NCBI GenBank assembly: GCA_045545235.1
Contig: JAZQAN010000065.1
Coordinates: forward strand, 36,184 to 100,183
Source of the DNA: CAZNKU01 sp045545235
GTDB taxonomy: Bacteria > Bacillota > Clostridia > Monoglobales > Firm-18
Length of the DNA: 64,000 nucleotides
Direction: 5' to 3'
Position 1 is the first letter of the stretch. Each line of letters begins with the position of its first letter. Both the position numbers and the translations under genes were made by a program. Shown here piece after piece: positions 8,336 to 15,102 of this stretch. The notes under the pieces were generated by a model. That model saw only the letters and a program-made list of their open reading frames with translations. It was not told where the DNA came from and ran no database searches.

Positions 8336-8980
8336 TTACAACAGAATTTTTCTTATTTCTTCAACGGAATTACATGTATATGTAGGTTCACATTCCTCTA
8401 TTTCGTCCTTTGAACCGTAGCCAAATGTTATTCCGATAGAATCTATTTTGCATTTGTGTGCTGCATTTATATCAAACTTACGGTCTCCTATTATTACGCA
8501 GTCCTCTGCACCACATTCCTTTGCGTATTCAATAACCTGTTCTTTAAGATAACGTGTTACGCCATCGTTGCTTGCACCGCAAACTTTTTCAAAGTATTGA
8601 AGAATTCCCATTTCCCCAAGGCAAAGCTCACTTAACCATTCAACCTTTGTGGTTGCGGTGTATAGCTTATAGCCAGCATCGTACAAATCCTTTACAAGCT
8701 TATCCATCCCCTCAATAACCTCAAATTCCTTATAACCTTTTGTGTAAACGTAACCACGGTTTAATATGTAGGCAAGTTCAAGCTTGTCCTCGGGAACTTT
8801 CAGTATTTCTTTAAGTGATACTTTTGGGGAAGGACCCATACATTTTAAAAGCGTTTCCTCGTCGGGCATAGGCATACCAATATGTTCAATGGCATATCTG
8901 TGTCCGCCAAGTAATCCTTTATCCGAAAAAATAAGTGTGCCGTCAACATCTAAAAGTATTGATTTGTATTTTTTATTCAT
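8336..8980 (-). CDS. HAD-superfamily phosphatase (phosphoglycolate phosphatase-like)
   Basis: Hydrolase of 214 residues. Motif I is LLDVDGTLIFSD, with nucleophile Asp11 and general acid Asp13. An alpha-helical cap occupies about residues 20-90, motif II is TATTK, and motif IV is IIGDRKFDI near residue 165. This is the Gph/PGP subfamily that dephosphorylates small phosphorylated metabolites; the substrate cannot be assigned. It starts 5 nt after the AraC regulator stop, with its ribosome site AAGGGG inside the end of that gene, so the two are one transcript. It may remove a toxic sugar-phosphate made by the divergent sugar operon; that is only a context-based idea. Confidence 0.85.
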   Translation of the reverse strand: MNKKYKSILLDVDGTLIFSDKGLLGGHRYAIEHIGMPMPDEETLLKCMGPSPKVSLKEILKVPEDKLELAYILNRGYVYTKGYKEFEVIEGMDKLVKDLYDAGYKLYTATTKVEWLSELCLGEMGILQYFEKVCGASNDGVTRYLKEQVIEYAKECGAEDCVIIGDRKFDINAAHKCKIDSIGITFGYGSKDEIEECEPTYTCNSVEEIRKILL

Positions 8981-8985
8981 AATTA

Positions 8986-9780
8986 TTACCCCTTGTATTT
9001 TTCAAATTCTTTTTGTCTGTATTTCATTGGTGACAATCCCGTTGATTTTTTAAAACAGTAATTAAAATATGCCTGGGACTCAAAACCGCTGAGCATAGAA
9101 ATTTCCATCATATCATGTTCCGATGTCATAATAAGCTCTTTTGCATAGTTAATACGTTTTTTCATAAGAAAGTCATGTGGAGTTATACCAGTTATTGTAG
9201 TGAAAAGTTTGTGAAAATAATTGGGGCTTAAATGCACACTGTCTGCAATTTCCTTAAGTCCTATTTTATCCGCAAAGTTTTCTGTCATAAACCTTTCTGC
9301 ACGATATATTACCGACGATTTTCCCTCACCGCTGTAAAAGCAGGAATCTCTTTGAATATTAACAAGAAGTGTAGATATTTTTGAAAAATATAAAAGTCTG
9401 CTTTCAATATCATTTTCGTTTCTAAGCTGTATAAGCTGATGAAATAAATTGTAGTATATTTTACTGCTTGCAACTGCAAATGATGTGGGAACGTTTGCTA
9501 AGTATTTAAGCATTTCTTCATCTTCCAAATCCATATGAAGGTAAAAGCATTTAAAGTGCTGTTTACTGTAACGTACATCTCCCGGACGGACAAAAAGCAA
9601 ATGATTTTTCTGCAAATTATATTCCTTGTCGTTAATAAATGTTATTCCGTCGTCGTCCAGAAAAAATTCTATTTCAAATCTTTCTGCAACACGAGACGCA
9701 AAAGGCTTGGAATTATATTTGGCACGGCTGTCAAAAACACCTACCCGAAAATCTTTGGATTTAAATCCATCAAGTAACAT
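8986..9780 (-). CDS. AraC-family transcriptional regulator
   Basis: A 264-residue regulator. The N-terminal half is a cupin-like sensor (LDDDGITFINDKEYNLQ, RPGDVRYS near residues 40-75). The C-terminal ~100 residues carry the two helix-turn-helix units: GLKEIADSVHLSPNYFHKLF and the signature EISMLSGFESQAYFNYCFKK followed by GLSPMKYRQ. ATG 9780 has GAGGTG 5 nt upstream. It is transcribed away from the lactonase-dehydratase-SDR-GH28 operon across a 141-bp spacer with two palindromes, the usual layout of an AraC activator controlling a divergent sugar operon. Confidence 0.92.
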   Translation of the reverse strand: MLLDGFKSKDFRVGVFDSRAKYNSKPFASRVAERFEIEFFLDDDGITFINDKEYNLQKNHLLFVRPGDVRYSKQHFKCFYLHMDLEDEEMLKYLANVPTSFAVASSKIYYNLFHQLIQLRNENDIESRLLYFSKISTLLVNIQRDSCFYSGEGKSSVIYRAERFMTENFADKIGLKEIADSVHLSPNYFHKLFTTITGITPHDFLMKKRINYAKELIMTSEHDMMEISMLSGFESQAYFNYCFKKSTGLSPMKYRQKEFEKYKG

Positions 9781-9814
9781 AATTACACCTCACAGTAATA
9801 TTTCTAAAAAACAA

Positions 9815-9834
9815 AGTTATATTTTGATATAACT
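9815..9834. promoter_or_regulatory. Palindrome in the AraC/sugar-operon spacer
   Basis: AGTTATAT and ATATAACT arms around four bases, 35 nt before the AraC start codon. A candidate operator for the adjacent regulator. Confidence 0.4.
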
Positions 9835-9866
9835 GATATTTTATAAACAATATAATTAAGTTAGAT

Positions 9867-9886
9867 TTATGGTTATTTTACCATAA
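9867..9886. promoter_or_regulatory. Second palindrome in the AraC/sugar-operon spacer
   Basis: TTATGGT and ACCATAA arms around six bases, 36 nt before the lactonase start codon. A candidate operator or leader hairpin. Confidence 0.35.
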
Positions 9887-9921
9887 TAATTCTAAAAATT
9901 CAATACAGGAGGACATTTTTT

Positions 9922-10599
9922 ATGAAAATTACATGGTTAGGTCAGGCAGGACTTTTAATTGAAACAGGAAACATTAAAATCATTGCTGACCCTTATCTTT
10001 CAAACAGTTGTTTTGAACTTAATCCCGCAAGTGACAGACGTATGCCGGTAGATGAAAGCTATTTAAAGATAAAACCGGATGTTTTAATTCTCACACACGA
10101 TCACTTGGATCACACAGACCCTGAAACACTGGAGAATTATCTTTGCAACAATGAAGGCATTCTGGTTCTTGCTTCACAAAATGCGTGGAATCATGTAAGA
10201 ACCATGGCAAAAGGTCATAACTATGTTATGTTCAACCGTCATACACAGTGGACACTTGATGATGTGAAATTCACAGCTGTAAAGGCTGAGCATTCTGACG
10301 AACATGCAATCGGCGTAATTATAGAGGCAGAGGGAAAAAAATACTACATAACAGGTGATACACTTTATAACACCGATATTTTTTCTGACCTTCCTGACGA
10401 TATTGATGCTATATTCCTTCCGGTAAACGGAGTAGGCAACAATTTTAATATGACTGATGCAGCAAGATTTGCAAAAAAGACAGGTGCAAAAAAAGTTATA
10501 CCATTACACTTCGGATTATTTGATAATTTAAATCCTGCAGAGGACTTTGAATGCGAAAATAAAATTATACCAAATATTTATAAGGAGATTGAATTATGA
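9922..10599 (+). CDS. UlaG-like metallo-beta-lactamase-fold hydrolase (probable sugar lactonase)
   Basis: Protein of 225 residues. Metal ligands are visible in LTHDHLDHTDP (His59, His61, Asp63, His64), HSDEHAIG, ITGDTLY and PLHFGLFDN. The N-terminal WLGQAGLLIE resembles UlaG/YtnP-type lactonases, including L-ascorbate-6-phosphate lactonase. In this operon it lies directly before a sugar-acid dehydratase and an SDR, so hydrolysis of an aldonolactone to the aldonic acid is the most reasonable role. The specific substrate is unknown. Its stop overlaps the next start by 4 nt. ATG 9922 has a GGAGGA site. Confidence 0.82.
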   Translation: MKITWLGQAGLLIETGNIKIIADPYLSNSCFELNPASDRRMPVDESYLKIKPDVLILTHDHLDHTDPETLENYLCNNEGILVLASQNAWNHVRTMAKGHNYVMFNRHTQWTLDDVKFTAVKAEHSDEHAIGVIIEAEGKKYYITGDTLYNTDIFSDLPDDIDAIFLPVNGVGNNFNMTDAARFAKKTGAKKVIPLHFGLFDNLNPAEDFECENKIIPNIYKEIEL

Positions 10600-11756
10600 A
10601 AGTAACAGACGTTAAAACATTTGCTGTAGACTGTTTCCGTACAAATTGGGTTTTTGTAAAAGTATATACAGACGAAGGCATTGATGGTGTTGGCGAAGCA
10701 ACACTTGAATATAAAGAAAAGGCACTTGAGGGTGCTGTGGAACATATCAAAGAATATCTTGTTGGTCAGAATCCGCTTGATATTGAAAAGCACTGGCATG
10801 CAATATACCGTGATGCATACTGGCGAGGCGGTGCGGTACTTATGTCTGCACTTTCAGCAATTGAAATGGCACTCTGGGATATTTTAGGCAAAAAACTTGG
10901 AGTTCCCGTTTATCAGCTATTGGGCGGTAAAGTTAATGATAAGGTACGAATTTATGTAAATGGGTGGTTTGCAGGAGCAAAAGAGCCCGAAGAATTTGGT
11001 GAAAAAGCAAAAATTGCAGTCAAGCGTGGTGTAACTGCTATGAAATGGGACCCATTCGGTAAAAATTACCTTAATATTTCAAACAAAGAGCTTGACAAAG
11101 CACTTCGTTGTGTTGCCGCAGTACGTGAAGCTGTTGGTAATGAGGTTGACCTTTTAATTGAGGGGCACGGCAGATTTAACATTCCTACAGGTATTAAAAT
11201 TGCAAAAGAGCTTGAACAGTTCAAACCTATGTTCTTTGAGGAACCTGTTCCACCGGATAATCTTGATGCTCTTAAGGCAGTACGTGACAAGTCTCCGGTT
11301 GCAATTTCTGCAGGTGAAAGACTTTATACAAGGTGGGATTATAAAAATATGTTTGACCTTATGGCTGCAGACTATATTCAGCCTGACATTTCACACGCAG
11401 GGGGTATAATGGAGCTTAAAAAGATTGCCGCAGAAGCAGAATGCAGATATATTCCTTTTGCTCCTCATAATCCAAGCGGTCCTGTTGCAAATGCAGCAAC
11501 ACTTCAGCTTGCGGCAACTTGTCCTAATTTTGAAATTCTTGAAATTATGTATTCTGACGTAGAATGGAGAAAAGATGTAGTAAACGAAGAGCTTGAATAC
11601 AAGGATGGCTATATTACAATTCCTGACAAACCGGGGCTTGGTATAGAAATTAATGAGGAAGCTTGCCTTGAGCACCCCTATCAGCCACACACATTAAGAC
11701 ACTACACCGGTGCACTTACAGATATACGCCCGGCAAAGACAGAATTTTATTTTTAG
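10596..11756 (+). CDS. Enolase-superfamily sugar-acid dehydratase (galactonate/MR-like)
   Basis: Mandelate racemase/muconate-lactonizing family member of 386 residues. It has the N-terminal capping domain (residues 1-115) and a barrel whose metal ligands appear as Glu189 (LLIEGHGRFN), Glu215 (FFEEP) and Glu241 (AGERLYTRW). Candidate general acid/base histidines are His191 and His291 (APHNPSG). This E-x-H plus PHN pattern matches D-galactonate dehydratase-like enzymes, with Glu replacing the first metal Asp. Expected reaction: dehydration of an aldonic acid to a 2-keto-3-deoxy acid. Substrate (galactonate, fuconate, another) is open. It is translationally coupled to the lactonase before it. 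Confidence 0.88.
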   Translation: MKVTDVKTFAVDCFRTNWVFVKVYTDEGIDGVGEATLEYKEKALEGAVEHIKEYLVGQNPLDIEKHWHAIYRDAYWRGGAVLMSALSAIEMALWDILGKKLGVPVYQLLGGKVNDKVRIYVNGWFAGAKEPEEFGEKAKIAVKRGVTAMKWDPFGKNYLNISNKELDKALRCVAAVREAVGNEVDLLIEGHGRFNIPTGIKIAKELEQFKPMFFEEPVPPDNLDALKAVRDKSPVAISAGERLYTRWDYKNMFDLMAADYIQPDISHAGGIMELKKIAAEAECRYIPFAPHNPSGPVANAATLQLAATCPNFEILEIMYSDVEWRKDVVNEELEYKDGYITIPDKPGLGIEINEEACLEHPYQPHTLRHYTGALTDIRPAKTEFYF

Positions 11757-11768
11757 GAGATTTTCACT

Positions 11769-12551
11769 ATGAAAAAATATGCTTTAGTAACCGGCGCCTG
11801 CATAAATACAGGTGTTGCAATAGTTGAAAAATTTGCTTCCGAAGGGTGGAACATTATATTTACAGGCAGAAGTCCCGAAAAAGTACAGGAAGCAGAAAAA
11901 ATTTATAAGGAAAAGTTTTCTGATACAGAAATAATTGGATATGCAATTGATTCAATCACATCCGAAGGTAATGTAGATGAAACATCTGTCAAAAAAATTT
12001 TTGATACACTTGATGAAAAAGGTATTTTTATAGAAACCTTAGTTTTGAATGCGGCAGATCAGGGATTAAATATGAAAATTTTTGAAAATCCTCTTTCGGA
12101 TTTTGCCCGTGTCCTTAACACAAATGTTGTATGGAACTATGCCCTTTGCGAACATGCCGCAAAGCGTATGAAGGACCAAGGCGGAGGCAACATTATATTT
12201 GTAAATTCCAACACTGCATACCGTGCAATTCCTGACAGAATTGCTTATTCAACCTCAAAGGGAGCACAACTTGGTATGATGCGGGCACTTGCACTTGACT
12301 TAGGAAAATACAACATAAGAGTAAATGCAATTTTACCGGGTATGATAAAAACAGACAGATGGGTTAAAAACCCTGATTTTTACAATAATATACCTTCTAA
12401 ATATACACCTATAGGAGATGTTGCCGTAGGTGAAGATATTGCTGATGCAGTATGGTATTTTGCTGCACATGCAAGAAACACAACAGGTGCAGAGCTTGTA
12501 GTAGATGGAGGTAACACTATTCAGCTTTACCCTATAATTCCGGAGAAATAA
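11769..12551 (+). CDS. Short-chain dehydrogenase/reductase (probable sugar dehydrogenase)
   Basis: SDR of 260 residues. The Rossmann cofactor motif is TGACINTG (8-15), a variant of TGxxxGxG. NAAD follows strand 4. The catalytic residues are Ser147 and Tyr160-x3-Lys164, and a C-terminal ELVVDGG block is present. The start is ATG 11769 with AGGAGA upstream, 12 nt after the dehydratase. Classical SDRs of this size oxidise sugars or sugar acids with NAD(P)+. Next to a lactonase and a dehydratase, aldose oxidation to a lactone is likely, making this the first step of an oxidative sugar pathway. An alternative is reduction of a keto-acid intermediate. Confidence 0.87.
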   Translation: MKKYALVTGACINTGVAIVEKFASEGWNIIFTGRSPEKVQEAEKIYKEKFSDTEIIGYAIDSITSEGNVDETSVKKIFDTLDEKGIFIETLVLNAADQGLNMKIFENPLSDFARVLNTNVVWNYALCEHAAKRMKDQGGGNIIFVNSNTAYRAIPDRIAYSTSKGAQLGMMRALALDLGKYNIRVNAILPGMIKTDRWVKNPDFYNNIPSKYTPIGDVAVGEDIADAVWYFAAHARNTTGAELVVDGGNTIQLYPIIPEK

Positions 12552-12555
12552 TATT

Positions 12556-13782
12556 ATGAAAGAATTTGATATAAAAAATTATGGTGCCATAGCAGATGGC
12601 GAAACTATAAACACAAAGGCTATTCAACTGGCTATTGATGACTGTTCATCACAAGGCGGCGGAAGAGTTATTATAAACGGCGGTGTTTTTGTAACAGGTA
12701 CTGTTTTTATGAAATCCAACGTCGAACTTTGTATTGAAGCAAATGCAACCTTAAAAGCAAGTGCAAATACAGATGATTACCCGGATTTTCCCTGCGAAGA
12801 ATTTAATGTAAAAGCTGCACCTCGTGCAACTGCCAAATGTATAATTTACTTTGGATATATTGAAAATGCAGCATTAACAGGTATGGGTAAAATTGATTGT
12901 AACGGTGGTGCCTTCTGCGACCCTGTATACAATGAGAACAACAAAGTTACAGAATATAAAAGAAATACTCTTTTAGTCCCCGCAAGAATGGTTTTCATTA
13001 TGGGATGCACCAACATCAATGTTGAAAATATCACTATGCGTGAAATGGCAGGTGGTTGGGGATATTGGGTTAATAATTCACAGTATGTTACTTTTTCAAA
13101 GGCAAAACTTTACTGCAATCCACTTTACCCCAATGCAGACGGCATACATATTAACTGCTCAAGTGATGTTACCGTGGATAGTTGTATTATACATTCAGGT
13201 GATGACAGCATTATAATCCGTGCAAATACTAATACGTTACACGAAAAAAGAGTTTGTGAAAGAATCATTGTAAAGGGTTGTGTTTTAAGTACTCATCATC
13301 AGGCAGTGCGTATTGCATGGAGAAATGACGGTATTATAAGAAACTGTATTATTTCCGATTTAGTTGTTACAGACTCAAGAGTTGGCGTTGTTATTGAACT
13401 TCCCGACCACTCGAGTCCCACTGATTTTGGAGAAAATCCAACAATTGTGGAAAATATTCATGTAAGCAATGTTGTGTTTGACAGAATTGAAGATTCACCC
13501 ATAAAGGTTATTGTTCATCCTGATAATTTATACGGCAGTATTAATAACATACGTTTTTCAAATATAACATCAACAAGCGGACTTTACCCATTAGTAATGG
13601 GAAGACCTGATGCAATATTGGAAGAAATATATTTTGACAACTGTAAATTTACAGTAAAAGGTATGAAAAAATTTCCGGACCTCCAGATTTCATTCTTTTC
13701 AAATGTTAAAGGACTTCATCTTAACAATACAGTTTTTGATATTATAGATGACAAGGTAGAAGAAATAAATTACCACGAATAA
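12556..13782 (+). CDS. Glycoside hydrolase family 28-like enzyme, cytoplasmic, atypical active site
   Basis: A 408-residue right-handed beta-helix protein of the polygalacturonase family without a signal peptide. The N-terminal FDIKNYGAIADG and TKAIQLAIDDC blocks are typical. Catalytic aspartates are present in NADGIH (Asp195) and SGDDSI (Asp216, Asp217). The later motifs diverge: Gly-His-Gly becomes His247-His248-Gln, and the Arg-Ile-Lys that binds the galacturonate carboxylate becomes Val279-Ile280-Glu281. It therefore probably cleaves something other than plain homogalacturonan. It is the last gene of the AraC-linked operon, 4 nt after the SDR, followed by a strong terminator. Confidence 0.88.
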   Translation: MKEFDIKNYGAIADGETINTKAIQLAIDDCSSQGGGRVIINGGVFVTGTVFMKSNVELCIEANATLKASANTDDYPDFPCEEFNVKAAPRATAKCIIYFGYIENAALTGMGKIDCNGGAFCDPVYNENNKVTEYKRNTLLVPARMVFIMGCTNINVENITMREMAGGWGYWVNNSQYVTFSKAKLYCNPLYPNADGIHINCSSDVTVDSCIIHSGDDSIIIRANTNTLHEKRVCERIIVKGCVLSTHHQAVRIAWRNDGIIRNCIISDLVVTDSRVGVVIELPDHSSPTDFGENPTIVENIHVSNVVFDRIEDSPIKVIVHPDNLYGSINNIRFSNITSTSGLYPLVMGRPDAILEEIYFDNCKFTVKGMKKFPDLQISFFSNVKGLHLNNTVFDIIDDKVEEINYHE

Positions 13783-13827
13783 AAAATGGATGTGATAAAA
13801 TTAAATTATTTTATCACATCCATTTTT
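13782..13827. terminator. Bidirectional intrinsic terminator
   Basis: 20-bp perfect stem (arms 13782-13801 and 13808-13827) with A/T-rich ends on both strands. It ends the GH28 operon and the converging gyrase-region transcript. Confidence 0.9.
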
Positions 13828-13828
13828 A

Positions 13829-14383
13829 TTATTTTTCTAATAAATTTCTAAGGTGTTTTTCTATATCCATATTAAGTTTAATTTTTTCAGACATAGCATA
13901 AAAGGCAATAAACAGAAAAATTCCTAAAATTACAGAACCAAACATAATGCTGCATACTATGAGCATCTTTTCTTTAAATATTAACAAAGAAACAAGCCCC
14001 GCTATTGCAATAATACCTATTAATAAAATAAATGCAAAAACTTTATAAAGTCCTACAAGAAAAGACAAAACAGGATATTTTTCCTTTTCTTCATCTTCTT
14101 CGTCTTCTGCACTATAGACATCATCAAATGTGGTTTTAACCTTCTTTTCTTCCTTTACAGGCAAAACTTCTTTTTTTCTTCTTTCTTCTACAGGTTCAGG
14201 TTGTAGCTTTGATTTTATTTTTTCAGCAATTACATTTATGTATTTTTTTTCCATTTTTCTCCCTGAAATTTCTGCAAGAATTGCCTTTAAATCCTTCAAT
14301 TCCAAATCTTCATTGAATGTCACAATTTTGTTAATAAGAGTAACAATTTCTTCATCAGTCATTGCTTTTAATTTTTCTGTCAT
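13829..14383 (-). CDS. Membrane protein of unknown function with acidic linker
   Basis: A 184-residue protein that I do not recognise. Residues 1-60 look helical, with a repeated acidic/hydrophobic pattern (MTDEEIVTLINKI, LKDLKAILAEIS). Residues 65-105 are a charged linker with an acidic run (AEDEEDEEKEK). Two hydrophobic helices (about 108-134 and 140-165) follow. It could be anchored in the membrane with a cytoplasmic N-terminal interaction domain. It starts 15 nt after the polysaccharide deacetylase gene and is the last gene before a terminator, so it should share the gyrA-proximal transcript. Confidence 0.75.
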   Translation of the reverse strand: MTEKLKAMTDEEIVTLINKIVTFNEDLELKDLKAILAEISGRKMEKKYINVIAEKIKSKLQPEPVEERRKKEVLPVKEEKKVKTTFDDVYSAEDEEDEEKEKYPVLSFLVGLYKVFAFILLIGIIAIAGLVSLLIFKEKMLIVCSIMFGSVILGIFLFIAFYAMSEKIKLNMDIEKHLRNLLEK

Positions 14384-14398
14384 TTCAAAAATCTCCCT

Positions 14399-15100
14399 TT
14401 ACTTAAGTAAAATTTCTTTATTAGTTCCATAAAAAATATCATTTTTGTTTGAAATAAATTTACAAAACTCTTCAAATTTATCCCAATCATCATGAATGTC
14501 AAATTCATATGAGTGTCCCCATATATAGAATATCTGCGGCTTATCAGGATTCATATTTATAAACTTTTCTCCAAGCTCATAAAGCTTATCCCAATTTTTA
14601 TGATGATGAATTGTAGGATGAAAAGTAAACAAATTTTCCTGTAAATCAAAATTTTCAGTGCCCTTTGTAACACGTGCATATTTGATACCGGTTTTACTTT
14701 TTATGATATTTGCTACTCTTTCATCATATAAAGAACCTCCACCTCCGGGATATGCCATACCAACTACTTCATATTCCACAAGCTCGGAAAGTCTTAATCT
14801 GTCCTGTTCAACTTCATTTACAACAGCCCAGTCTGTAAGCCTTGTAACACAAGGATGAGTTATTGTATGTGCAGCCACTTCGTGACCCTCATATACATAT
14901 TTTATATCCTCTTCCTTTATCTTATTATGTCCAACCTCAACTTCTTCTCTTATAAGACTATTGTTTGAACCGAGAAAACCTGAATTAAGATTAAATGTAC
15001 ATTTTAAATTGTATTTATTTAAAATTTCTATTAATCGTATATCCTGAGTAACTGCATCATCATAACTGAAGGTTACTGCCTTCATCTTTCCATCATACAT
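14399..15100 (-). CDS. Polysaccharide deacetylase (NodB-like)
   Basis: Carbohydrate esterase family 4-like protein of 233 residues without signal peptide. The NodB motif 1 appears as TFSYDDAVTQD (catalytic and metal Asp) and the metal histidines as AAHTITHP. AYPGGGGS corresponds to motif 3, IFYIWGHSYEF to the C-terminal motif. Members remove acetyl or similar groups from chitooligosaccharides, peptidoglycan or other glycans. The absence of a signal peptide implies a cytoplasmic substrate. It starts 2 nt after gyrA, whose final codons (GAGGGTGAA) probably supply the ribosome site, so expression should be coupled to gyrase. Confidence 0.85.
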   Translation of the reverse strand: MYDGKMKAVTFSYDDAVTQDIRLIEILNKYNLKCTFNLNSGFLGSNNSLIREEVEVGHNKIKEEDIKYVYEGHEVAAHTITHPCVTRLTDWAVVNEVEQDRLRLSELVEYEVVGMAYPGGGGSLYDERVANIIKSKTGIKYARVTKGTENFDLQENLFTFHPTIHHHKNWDKLYELGEKFINMNPDKPQIFYIWGHSYEFDIHDDWDKFEEFCKFISNKNDIFYGTNKEILLK

Positions 15101-15102
15101 TA

